This document shows positions 38,501 to 51,828 of a stretch of DNA of 64,000 bases, one piece after another. The position numbers and the translations under genes were made by a program. This DNA is from Megamerina dolium (lineage: Eukaryota; Arthropoda; Insecta; Diptera; Megamerinidae). Below the pieces are notes generated by a model. The model made no database searches. It was not told the origin of the DNA and saw nothing but the letters and a program-made list of their open reading frames with translations. Position 1 is the first letter of the stretch. Each line of letters begins with the position of its first letter. The stretch covers positions 72,760,418-72,824,417 of the forward strand of contig OY978526.1 in NCBI GenBank assembly GCA_963854835.1. The letters are read 5' to 3'.

Positions 38501-41500
38501 ATTTTTTTTGTTGTGTTTTTCTTCCTTCTATATAAAATATATTATAGAATATCAATGCATGGTCAGTTAAGAGCTCAAATGGCTCTTTTGTCTCTTTGGG
38601 AATAAATAAAAAAATCCAAGTGGGAGAAAATAATGCTTCTTTCAAAAGATTTAATGGAGAAAATAGGGGAAAAAAATAAATAGTCTATTGACTTTTTCTG
38701 GAAGGTATAAGAAAAAGTGGGCATGGCACGCCTATTTTTTCATTAAAATCTTAAACACAAATATATTAAGCATATTTTCCAATTTCACAGTCATTAATAA
38801 AATATAACAACATCACTGAGTTGTTCAAAGTTGTAACTTTGTATGGGAGCTAATTCAAATAGTGGGTGTTGCACGTTCATTTTCTAAGAAACTTTTATTC
38901 ACTAAAATAGGGAATTGTGCACCAAAGATGGCTGTCATATTTTTAATTATAAGCAAAATTTTCTGAGAGAATTAAAAGGGCCATTGCTGTGACTTTGTAT
39001 GAGAAGTAGGTGAAATAATGGGCATGGTATGCCAATTTTTTAATAAACTTTTACTTATTAGAATATGAATTTGTTCACCAAAGCTTGATGTCAGAAAATT
39101 ATTTTTAAACGAAATACAACGACATCACTGAGTGGGTCACTGATGTGACTGTGTATGGAAAGTACCTGAAATAGTGGACATCGTAAGCTATTTGTTTACT
39201 GACTGTTTAAATGATCATATGTGCGCTAGTGTACTAAAATATGACTGGCACAAAGTGATTTTCGCTTATGACGACATAATTTAGTGGGTCACAGAAGTGA
39301 CTTTTTGGGAGAGGTATATGAAATAGATAGCTATCTCACTGAATATTTAAGCACTAGCATATGGGCTGGTGTACCAACCATATGACTGCAAAAAATTCCT
39401 TGCTAGGTAAAAAATAACGGTACAAAATTAGGTCAAAGAAATGCCAAGGTGAGGGAAGCTTTTCAAATAGTATGCGTGGTTAGTCCCTACTCTCTGTCTC
39501 TCACTATCTCTCTATCTGTCTCATTGTAATTTTTAACGCGAATATAACAATTTTGTGACTGCATTATGGCAATGAATTTGTATTGGAGTTATATGAGACA
39601 AGAACTGTGCCTCAACAATATCTTGGGAGATTATTACCCACTAATATATCAAATCTGTAGGCCGTGTTTTCAATACCCGGCTTAAGCATAAAGAATTTAA
39701 TATCGAAATCATTTTTCTTTCGTACATTACCCACCTATCGGCAAGCAATTGGCAATTCTTCCAGCAGTAAGAATTCGCCATGGAACAGCTTCTAAAAGAA
39801 CTCTGTGACAAAGTTGTGCCATTCGGAACTGTGTAAAATAAGTAGGTCCCTTCTAATACTGTCTAAAATTGAAAACGCACAACAGTAATGGAAGAGAAGC
39901 TTGGTCAAAGAGCCCTTCCGGGCCTATACTCGTAAGTGCCACATATTTATTTATAAAATATTAACTCACTGGTTAAAAATGATTGTCGTATTTGAAATAT
40001 TATATAAATTGTGATGCGTTAAACTTAAAAAAGTTCAAGGGGTTGCCACTATGAGAGATTCGATAAAATAAGTGAGTAGAGCGCTCATGTCTATTTTCTT
40101 TTTCTATCAAAATTTGTTAAATTTATTATTCGAATCAGCCACATGGGTGGACATATGGTGACGAACATATGATCGAATATCTCTAAATCAACAATGGAGT
40201 TGACGCTAATCAACGATATATGCAGTGTGTTCGAAACTAAGTGATCTTCCCGGTAATCAGAGATTCTAGAGATCTTGCCGAATTCTGATAATATGGGCGA
40301 AATCAAGCGAACTGAATCACAAAATTACCAAAAAAAATCTCAGAACCACACAGAGTAAAAATTTAATTTTAGTATTGTTACCTTTATCTATAATCTCGAA
40401 AGATATTCTAAGTCCTAAAATCCAATATTTTTAGTTACATATTTGAAAAATTTAGATAATTTTACATCAAAAATAACTCCGACGATTTTTGATAATTTTC
40501 CTGCATCTCTAGAATCTATGAAAGGCATTATCAACTTTGCAATGTTATTGTGGCAGTGTTGTTGCCGTTGTTTTGTGTTCTGGCTCCACACATTTTATCT
40601 TGGTCATCCTTGATGCAGAATACACTCTAATACATAGTCATATGTACGCAGTTGCATGTATTGGTCACTTGTTGTGTGTATTTGCAAAATTTTAGAATTT
40701 AATTGCGTTTTTTTTTTTTTTTTTTTTTTTTTCAAAAGCTGTTCTTTTTTCGATATTGTTTTTTTTTTCTTACAATAAATACTCTTGAATGAGTAACTAT
40801 AGTATTTTTTATGAGTCGTTTTCTTTATGCACAAACAGCTTGTTTATGTGCATACAATATATAGTAAATTTATTTTTTTTTATGTATTATGCATTAAAGT
40901 ATGTGATTGTCAAGATCGTTATGTGGCAACACTTTTGTTTGAATTTCTTTCGATTTCATTTTTCGTAATTTTTATTTCATTTTATTTTTTTGTATTGACA
41001 TTTTGGTTTGAATGCAATGTTTTGTACTACTTGTATAACGTAAGCATTTGTATTTAGTACATAATTTAACCTCATTTCTAAGGACAATCGATATACATAC
41101 CCTTATTTACAGATACTATGACGTAAGGTGGCAACATTTAAATTGAGCCATTCATTGTTATGAAGTATTTTATAAATTTGATGAAAAAATCGCACAAAAT
41201 CGAAAACATTTAGAGAAATTATACAATTCTAAAGACCAGTAGTTGTGAAATCAAAATCAGTAACAAAAATGAAATGATAATATAAAGCTGTCGACTTGAT
41301 TTTCGGTATGTAAGGCTAGTTTTATCAAAAAACTTTATATATGCAAAAATAGGCGTAATCGAATAAAATTTACGCCTAGCTCCCATACAAAAATATACTT
41401 TCGTATGAATGTTTTCACATTTTGTGCAGGAAAATGCATTGATATGGAGCTGAAACTTGGTATATACTATTATAATTACCAATAACACAATAACTGTGAA

Positions 41501-44222
41501 AATTGTCGAAATCTAATAAAAACTAACACTACCTTACATACAAATGTATGCTTTCGCAAGCATATTTTGACACTTTTCACATTAAAAAATAAAGCTATCG
41601 ACTTAAAATTCACTACGTAAGTCTCATTTGATCAATAAATTTAAATATTTAAAAATAGGTGTAATCGAATAGAATTTACGCCTAGCTCCCATACAAAAAT
41701 ATGCTTTCGTATGAGTGATTTCACATTTTCTACATGAAAATACATCGCTATAGAGCTGAAATTCGGTATATACTAATATAATTATCAATAACACAATAAC
41801 TGTGAAAATTGTCGAAATCTAATCAGAACTAATCCTACCTTCCATACAAAAGTATGCTTTCGCATGCATATTTTCACACTTTTCACGTGATAATACAACG
41901 CTATGGAATAAATTATCGATTTTTTAAATTAGCGGAATACAATATATCTACCTCGCCTCCTGGCTCACCAGTTTACCCAAAAATTAGTATATAATTTATA
42001 AAATAAAATTTCTCAAACACCCTCTAAGTTGGAATTACCTTCCCATATACATATGTATGTATTTGCATATATGTATATATATGTACTCATTCATTGTTCA
42101 TTATGCAAAACACGTTTCTAATTAAAACTAATGTCATATAAATAAATACACATACATTTGCATGCATAAATGTATGCATGCAAAAAAACAACAACAATAA
42201 GCCTACTTATATATATTACACATATGTATATTGGCGCATTCAAGTTACCACAAGTATTGGTTAGTTGTGTGTTGTGCGGGTGCACAGCCGTTACAATACC
42301 AGGCATACTCATAGTGTACACCAAAAGGCATTGGTAACGGTGGCAGACATGTCATTAAGTAGTTTTAAATTTCCCCCAAGTGTGAAAAAAAAAAATTTCG
42401 AACCAACAACAAAAAAACAAAAAGGAGCACAACAAAAAAAAAAAGAAAACATTACTGATGTAATAGATGTAGGTACGAGCGTATTTGAAATGACTTATAT
42501 GGTAGTAAAGGTGGAGAAGTGAAACGTTAAAAAAATGCCCCTACATTTGCATGCCTACAATACTATATTAATATTAAAATTAATTAAATATTTAATAAAA
42601 AGAATTCAATGTATAGTACCTATATTGTGCAAATTAAAATATATAAGAAAATATCTTAACCCTTTAATGCTCACTGCGTCTCTAAATACAACACAATCAT
42701 TTTAAACGCATTTTTTTCATTCATTTTTCAAATCTAAACAGAATGACTTGAAATATGGTCTTTATAATGATAAAATGGCAACTCCTTCTACCTTTGACTG
42801 AGCTGATCTAGCAGTAATGCTATTCGTGTTAAATTTGGTCAGTCGTTCATGAAAGACAGCACTCTCATGACAACAGTTTTTCTGAGCTTTGTCTCAAAAC
42901 TCTTTTGTTAACGACTTTACAAGTCATGGGTGTTAACCATTAGTTAACCAAAGCGGTGAATATAAAATGTAAACTTTAGTGTAGAAGATTTATTTCAAAA
43001 GTACCAGCTTTTGTCTAAGTAATTGTTAACTAATTCCTCTTTTGAGTTTAAGTAACTCTTAAATAAGAACAAAAAAAAAATTAATTATTAGTTAAACTTT
43101 TGTCATTAGTTAACCAATAACGCAAGTTGTTACTGTTGAAAAAATGTCCAAACTCCTGGCGATAGATGGATAGAACAAATTTTGAGTTTAAATTAGAGTT
43201 AAGAGATGGAGAGGATAAAATCTAAACTACCAATTAACAGACGGTTTTACTTAAACTTTAAAGCGCGAAAATTGGTTCTAGACTAATAGGCGTACCGGAA
43301 GAGTCATCATTTCCCAAGTGATCGTTCAGCTCATTCCTGATCATATCGCAGATCCGTGGAACCCATTTCAGCTGTAAGTTATTGCCAAATGTATTCACTG
43401 GTACTCTTAAAATAACTGACATGCCTTGAGCGCCGCCTGACTGTCGCCCATACCACTTTTCCTTGATAATCGAGCAGAACATGTCGGGTATGGCGAAAAA
43501 TTCTGCTAAAAATACTATTGTCATGCTCCTGGTGAAAAAATAATACTTGATCTCATCATCCAAGTACCAACCGGAGCCAATAGATAGATAGATTTGCTTG
43601 TATTTTTAAGTAAAATAGTCTTTGACATTGTACAGTTCAGCTTAAAAGCTTTAAGAGCTTTGAAAAGCATGCAAATTTGCTGGGAAAGCTTAAGTGATTT
43701 AAGTGATTTGATTTTTCCAATATCTTAACAATTACCTATTTGTGAAAATATTACATTTTCGTTACTTAGAAATTATAGAAAATACAGATTAACTTGCAAG
43801 TTAAAATTTTGATGGACATAGATGGACTTTCAAAGCTTTCAAAAAGTATGCATCGACATAAAAATATATCTATAAATGATATCTGTTATATAGTTTAAGC
43901 CAATTTCGCACTTCACATAATGCACAGAAAAAGTAGAAGATTGACCACTTGTTTGCAAGAATTTCTAAAGAAATATTTTTCCTTCGAAAGTTTTAAGGGG
44001 AACCCCGTATTTATCATAGAATTTTTGAACGACGTGTACTTTTAGATCAATATCTTTGCCCATAAAGCTTTAAAGGGTTAAGATTTTCGATTCCATTTCT
44101 TGTTAGCTGGCCACATTATTGCCGCCATTATCTACATTACATTACAATTGCACACGTGATAAATTTTTGGTTACACTCGAGTGCTGCATTCTGGCACGTG
44201 TGGTTCGTTCGTGTTCATCAGT

Positions 44223-44256
<34 letters not shown>

Positions 44257-47200
44257 GCAGCAAATTGTTGTTGTTTGTTCTTGTTATTGAGAGATCATCA
44301 ACCAGCATTTTTATTATGTTACAATTCTTATTGTAATCATCTACACATAGGTAGGTATATGTTGTTAATGTGGAAAAATTTCATGAATTTATTACAAAGG
44401 CACAACTTTACAAGTCCAATTGATTAATCATTTATAGAAATATGGTATGCATTGCAATTCGGCTTCCACAAAATACAAGGTGTTTCGCGTATAGCTAATT
44501 TATCATCACGAAAATATGTAGGTAATGAAGAAAAAATTATGTCACACATTCTGAATAAAAAAAGCTAGCCAACCTAGCCGATATATAGTCATCATACAGC
44601 TACAATATGTAGTACTTTGTACATCGAATCATATTCCTTTTTTTACTGAATATGAGTTTATTGTGATTTGATTTAGAATTTCTTTTATTTTTTTTCGTTT
44701 CATTTTTTTTTTTTTTAGTTCAAAATGAATATGCACTTCATGCTTGACTCAGTTACTAATGCGCTGTATGTTTTTCAGATTGTAATATGAGTGCTCTACG
44801 AATATACTCGTTAGTAAGTAGGTACGAGTACTTAGTTGTGGATTTTCTCTTTGTTGTTTAAGGAAAAAAAAAAATATTCATCCCAAATACATGCATATTA
44901 AATAATGGGATGAATATGTATACAAATATTATAACAAATTGAAGCAAAAAAAAAAAAAACAAAAAAAAATTCAAAATTAAAAATAAAAAAATATACAAAA
45001 TATATATAAATGAAGCATGAAGGTAAAAACTATAGTATGGTTGGTATTTATAATAAAAATAATTATAGCAACAATAAAAGGGGCGAAAAAATGGTCAATT
45101 AAAAATGAAAAAAAAAAAATTAGTGTAGAAAAATTCAAAGTTTCCAACGAAAAAATATATCGCATATGTATATATTTATGATTAATAGGAATTTGTTTTA
45201 ATAATGCAACATGTACATTGTAATCACATTTACTCGTACGCCACCTACAGTAGGAACTCTAATCAGCAAACATTTGAAATTTTCAAAAAAAAATCAATTT
45301 TCACATTTTTAAATAAATTTCATTAATCACTTAACCGATGACTACATATATTTTTATACATTTTCTTTTAATTAAAAGAATCCTTTTTTCAATCTGATGA
45401 ATCAATGATATGGAATTGAAAGGAGAATCATGCCGAATGGGCCTTTAGATGCAGATCTCATATTGTTTCATGGATGTTTACTGAATCTATACTGCTTTAT
45501 CGTTTTTTTTTTAAACACAATTTAATATTCAATTACTGAAAAACAAAAAAAAAAAAATGTGGTAGATATAATTTTGTGTCGTGAGATATATGGAGATTGT
45601 GTCGTGGGTGTAATGCGTATAGAAATGACAGTCTATCAGTACCTTTACAGTGTAACTGTACCTTTAGTACCTTCACAATGTACCTAGCAGCAATAACCAC
45701 TACAGTTTCACCATATGTCAACTCGTCACTGCCTGGGAAGTAAACTTTCGAAGTAATAAAGAACTTTGTATACCTTGGAACTAGCATTAACATCACTCTT
45801 GCAAATTGAGAAGTCAAATTCTCACTCTACAACTCTCTCATTATACCTAGCTCGCTCCCCCACTTTCCCTTTGGGTGAACGACCCCATAATATAATGTAT
45901 TTTTTCCTGATACTGGTGTATTGACTTCTTTTTGGAGCGTTCAGATCGTTCAGTCTTATCGGTGGTTGTACGGCCATAACGAGAAACAAAAAATCGCTTT
46001 TAAACCATCTTCATTGACGGTGCAGACTTCGGATAAAAATTATATAGCGGAGTTTTGGCCTCAGTTAACAGTTTCATGGGTAAATAATAGTGTTTAATCA
46101 GAAAACGAAACCCAGATTATTCCATTAAAAAACAAGACGGAGATAGGTTTGTTCTCACTGCTACCGCGCTCTGTGAATTTTGACCTGCTGCACGTAGGAC
46201 CTCCAGACATCTCGGTCATTTGAGACTTCTCTCCAATTCTTCATTCAAAGTGTTTTCATGTTTTCCTCCAGTTCGTCGGCCCTGGTAACTAACAAATTGT
46301 CATGAAAGCAGCATAAAAGCCTCGGATAACAATCCATATTAACGATGAAGATCGGAAAAATCGTAACTTGTAAATGCGTAAACAAATACGACTGAAATTT
46401 TGAGACATCTCACAAGGGATAAATCTTTTTATGGTTAGCATTAGTACTCCAGACTTTTGGATCCACTTAAGTTGGTGGTGAATTATGTACAACGAGTTGT
46501 GCCGATATTAACAAGAGACAGTTCCAAAACCTTCAGTGGTAAGATCCTCTACAGTGAACGCTAGGGATTTCTCAATGTTGCCAGAAAGCGAAGGGCAGAG
46601 ATCACTGGAGGAATTTTTTATATTCGGCCACTATTGTCATTGGCATTTAGCAAATAAGCATTAGTAGAGTATGTCACAAAGGGCTGGAGATAGCGGATAA
46701 GTATATTTGAGGGAAATGTTAGGAGAGAAGAAATAATGGGGCATCGTTCAAAAATTGTATCAATTTAGAGGCGATTTCTTTGCAAATATGGGGATATTTG
46801 TCAGTTTTCAAGTCTATTTTGTAAGGGATTCTTCCTCGAGCGTAAAGATAGAGGAGTGAGAATGTTCAGGAAAAATGTTGAAACAGCGGCAGAGAATTTG
46901 ATGAAAACTATAATTTTGTAAAGAAGCCCCACAAAGGTATAGAGATAGACCTAACTATGTTCAGGAAAGATATGGAGACGAAGAAATTATGGAGGTCAGC
47001 TTTACATTAAAAGCCTCTGCAGATGTTTCTAGGAATAATTCAAAATTCATTTTTAAAATTTCTGCTGTACATTTTTTGAAGTTAAAAATAAAATGCAACC
47101 TTGTCGAATACAGTCAAAAAAGTATCATGAAAGCAAGCAATTTTTTTTTTTTAATCTTAAAAAATATGAAAAACTATACAATCCTTTTGTTCTTCTCTAG

Positions 47201-48063
47201 AACACAAATTTTATGCTTAGCACCCCAAGTTCTAGGAGTAGGTTAAACCCGCAATGCAGTAAAATTCTCATATAAATTTAAATAAAATACAGATTTGTCA
47301 TTATCATTGTGACACCATTTTAGGGTTATTGCCTGGGGTTGTCATGAATCCAACTAAGGATGAAAGACCAAGACCCATATAGTAAAACATCCAAAACTTT
47401 TTACATTCTCAGACCCAATTTTTTTTAAATTGCCTATTAAATTTGTATTTTCTTTCCTAAGTGTTTTCAGAATAAGTGGCAAAAAAAAAAGGGTTAAAAT
47501 TCATATCGGAGCAAAATATGTTATGTACGTATAGTAAAATTTCACGAGAAATAATTTTGCATGATATTTTAACCCGTTAGCTCAGTCGCAAAAGGGTCGT
47601 TTTGACCTCTTTATTGGAGAGTCTGAATAAAATAGCAGTTTGGAGGTCGCTAGAGGGTTAAAATGTTCTAGAAAATTATTTGTTGAAAAATTTCACTAGG
47701 GGTATTCTCAGATAAAATCTTAATACAAAGAACGAAATAAAAATAAATATATCCCCTTGAAATATGCAACATTTTTATGTTGCTTCATTTATAATTTGTT
47801 CATTAATATAACTAAAGTAACATATTCACATTCTATAAATCTCTTCTATACATATATTGGAGTTTCTACTGTACTACAAATCTAACTGAAAACAGTATGT
47901 GATGATGATGACGATCATGATGACAGCAGCAGTTCGAGTTGTAGTGAGACAGTCAGTCATTTAAGTATTGTTGCCTATTGAAAAACACCTGAGTTTGCAT
48001 TTGTTGTACTCGTACATGAATAAATGGATGCATGCATGTTCTTTATACATTTTTTGTTACTAC

Positions 48064-48094
<31 letters not shown>

Positions 48095-51000
48095 ATTTAT
48101 AATATATGGACATATGATACAGCATATAACTAATCTATGTACGTACATATATGATGCATACGTAGTTATGAGCTAATTATGCTGATCGTAGGACGCGAAA
48201 TAAGAAAAAAAATATATATATAAATAAATAAATTTAAAAAAAAAAAAATAATAAAAAATCATATTGCGGTGGCAATGTTCCAGTATAAATAAACAAAAAT
48301 TATACAATATGACAAAAAAAAAAAACACAACGTAAATAGAAATAAGGAATATGTGTAAATGTCATTTTCTTTTTTTTTTTTAATTTTTGAACAATTAAAA
48401 TTATACGCAAATTGATCGCAATCAAATTAAAATTATTACTCATCGTCACATGAGCAGTACCACGAAGGGAAAGTTGTACTATAGTGATTTGGAAAAAAAA
48501 GCAGAGAAAAAAATACGAGTAATTTAATATTAAAATAAACAGAAAAATAAAAACTATTGTACATAAAGTACGAAAAAATGGCAAGAAAAGCACGTGTCTC
48601 ACTTACTCGTTTTTGCACTATGAACAAAGTATGACAATTCACTGATTTTCATGATCAATGTTTTTTGTTTTTATATTTATAATACCTAAATAAGCACTAA
48701 ATTTTTTTGAAAACTAATAAGGCAAAAAAAAACCAATTTAACTTTGCACACCTTCACACTATTGAAATGATTTTTGTACACTTATGACGTCATGCTGTTA
48801 GTGAAAAGGGCATAGAAAATATTAAAATATCGAGTTGAAGCTCAGAATATAAGACTATTTCTCTCAAAGAATAGACCTGGTAGAAAATGTGTGAATTCGA
48901 ATAAAATGAGATTATAAAAACATATTTTCGAAAGTGCTTTTTCAGATTTTACTCATAAAACCTTTAATCTATTGAACTGAATCTCAGCACATGAGAGTAA
49001 TTTTATCAATAAACGTATTTGATTCGAGAATTGATTTAATCGGATGATATCTAAGTATATCTAATATAAACACAAGATTTTCGAATATAATCATTTTGAC
49101 TTAAAGCAGAGAAATACAGAGCTATCGAGCTGACACTCGAAATATAATATTAATAATGAACAGATATCATCTATAAATTTAGTAATCAAATAAAAATCGA
49201 GTGTATCTTCCATAGAAAATTATATTTTCGAAAATGTGTTTTCAGAGTTGATTTTAGCTATTGAGTTAATACTCGGTGTATGAGATTATATTCACGAATT
49301 GCCAGATATGTATGTAAATTATCATAATCGGATAGAAACTATTGTTTTCGAATGTTTTTTTTTTGACTTTTCGTACAGAAATATAGAACTTTTGAGCTGA
49401 ACTTCGAAATATCAGATTATTATGACCAGCAAACAGACAAGTTCAAAAACGGCCTATTCGAATGCTAATCGCATTTGCCTTTTATAAACAATTATCTTTT
49501 CGAAAGTATTTTTTCAGATTTTGGTTAAGAAACCTTAAAGTTTTCGAACTAAAACTCAGTCCATAAGATTAATTTTTCACCAACGAACGAAAATGAACAT
49601 AATCGAATGGAAACTACACTTTTCTTCACTACAAACGATTGTTTTCGAACTTTGGGTTTTGAACTTGCACAAAAATGCGGTGTTACCGAGTTGAAACTTG
49701 GAATATAAGGTTATTTTTGATACTTCATTAAGCAAGTTTTCGAACCGGGCATCCAAAAAGATATTCGAAACTATGTTTTCAGAGATACAAAAATGTCCAT
49801 TATATTTTTTTTCTATATAAATATCACAATAAAATTGTTTCAATTTTTAGCTAATTTATTGATCCTTAATAAGGAAATTACTTCTTTTGGGCGAAATTCA
49901 ATTTCCATGTTGTATTTCAATAACATGTTTAATTTTCGAAATATTCCCTTTAAAAAGTGAAAAAGTGAAAACTTTCCATATACTTCGGAAATCGTACGTT
50001 TTATGTTTTCGAATTTATTTTAACATCTTTTAGTCATGAAACCTTAAAGCTTGTGGGCTGAAACTTTTCTATTTTCTAATGCACAAAAATCAATATATGA
50101 ATATTTTTAACCACTCAAACTATTGTGTTTTAGAAACATTTTTAATTTTCGAGATATTCACTTTTAAAGTTGAAATAGTGAAGATCTGTGGGTCAGAATA
50201 CCAAAACTTCTCAAAAAGCTCTTAATGCCAAAAACATTCTAAAACTCAGGCTTGAAAAACAGGAAAATTCAAAGTTTTTGTTTTAAATAAATTACATGAA
50301 ATAAATGTATTATTATTAGGATTGTACGATTACTCGTTTAATCAAATCTTCAAATATAAATTCTTAGCTATGGTTTATTAATATTTAATTTGCGGAACTG
50401 TGCCAATAATTGTTTAATGGATAAATTAATTGAAAAATCTGATTAATCAATTAATCACTAATAATTAATTTAATAATTTTAATGGCAATTTTTTCGAATA
50501 ATCCGTATTTTCATTTGAAATTGAATTGAAAATTTTTTTTAATCAAAATTTAAATTATACTATTAAGTAAAATGTTGATTAATTAAAAAATGTTTTACTT
50601 TCAGTTTTCCATTGTTTTCAGATGGTCTGTTATATCATGTGACCCATGAAATATGGCTACATTACTTGTTTATTTGAGCAAAATTATTATAAATGTTTTA
50701 AATATTTTATTCGAATAATTTTTTTCATATGAATCAAAACTATGATTAATTGATCTGATCATGATTGTTCAAATATTTTATTATTTTATTAATCAAAATT
50801 TATATTAATCAAATAAAAGATCAACGAAGCTTTTGATTAATTAGATTGCTCTATTATACTTATACTGAAATTATTAGAACAAAATATTTATAAATTTTTC
50901 CAATGTAAAGAAATGCTTTTAAAAATACAAAAAAAAAAAAAAAAATATAATGGAAATTTGTATTTGAAAAAATTAAAAGTTACTAAAAGTTCAAAATTAT

Positions 51001-51793
51001 TTGATTTAATTTTTTATCATTATTAATTTTGAAAATTATTTGCGAATAATTGATTAATAAGAAATTTTAATAATCACAGTTTTTGATTAAACCGTTTATT
51101 TAAAGCATAATTTGAAATAATAACCAACAAAGCTAAGAAATTAAATTAAATAGATTCAATGTCGATTTATATATATTTATATTTATATTTATAAATATTT
51201 GAAGAGAATTTTTCAATATCGAAGTAAACGAAAAGTGAAAGTGAAATATGTGTTTAATCGAATAATTTTATATAATAATTGATTAATCGAATAATTGGTA
51301 TTTTGATTAAACGAATAATTGATTTATACAACTTAATAATTAAAAAATTAATCATTCAGCTAAAAAAAAAAAACAAAGTTGAATGTGTTCAATGTCGAAT
51401 ATAGGAATAATGTTTGGAGATAGAAGGTTTGTATTCAAAATTTTCCAAGGAATATCTTTGTTTCACGCGTCAATCACAATTTAAATGATTAACATATTCA
51501 GTTAATATCAAATTTAATTTATTTTAGGTAAGCTTCAGTCTACTTATGTCATAAAGAAAGGAAAATAATGAAATAAAAATGCTTACCTTGGTAATACAGG
51601 ACTCAATGGTGATGAAAGGTATGAGAGTTGTGTATGTTCAGGTGACAAATTGCTATAGAGATCATTGTGTCGATTGACATTTGTTAATTGTGTAAAACTC
51701 TGCAGTGTGGCAACATCACCGCCATGTGATAATGCCGATGGTGAAGGTGAACCACCATCGTTCGAACTCACAGAATTATTATGATGATGATGT

Positions 51794-51828
<35 letters not shown>

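Larger units (their letters stand above)
32565..51586 (-). other. srp intron 1 (about 19 kb)
   Basis: Bounded by GTAAGC at the exon 1 end and TATTCTAG at the exon 2 start. It holds no supported host exon. It contains three arrays of a tandem repeat of about 153 bp (35.4-36.6, 41.2-41.9 and 48.8-49.8 kb), another array of about 155 bp (38.7-39.4 kb), a SINE copy (39.65-39.95 kb), RTE relics (45.7-46.3 kb), microsatellites and very AT-rich sequence. In 49.8-51.5 kb I see only AT-rich DNA with many TTAATTAA-like stretches. In 32.6-35.4 kb I see nothing beyond AT-rich single-copy-looking DNA. Enhancers may be present but cannot be read out by eye. Confidence 0.75.

Noticed and set aside
42265..42522. 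85-codon plus-strand frame ending in Lys-rich sequence
   Set aside because: A-run driven composition, no homologous motif, lies antisense within srp intron 1.
44119..44427. 102-codon frame with poly-Ala
   Set aside because: Created by the CAG microsatellite; no other coding evidence.
48300..48642. Minus-strand Phe-rich frames
   Set aside because: Translations of poly-A/poly-T tracts in intron DNA.
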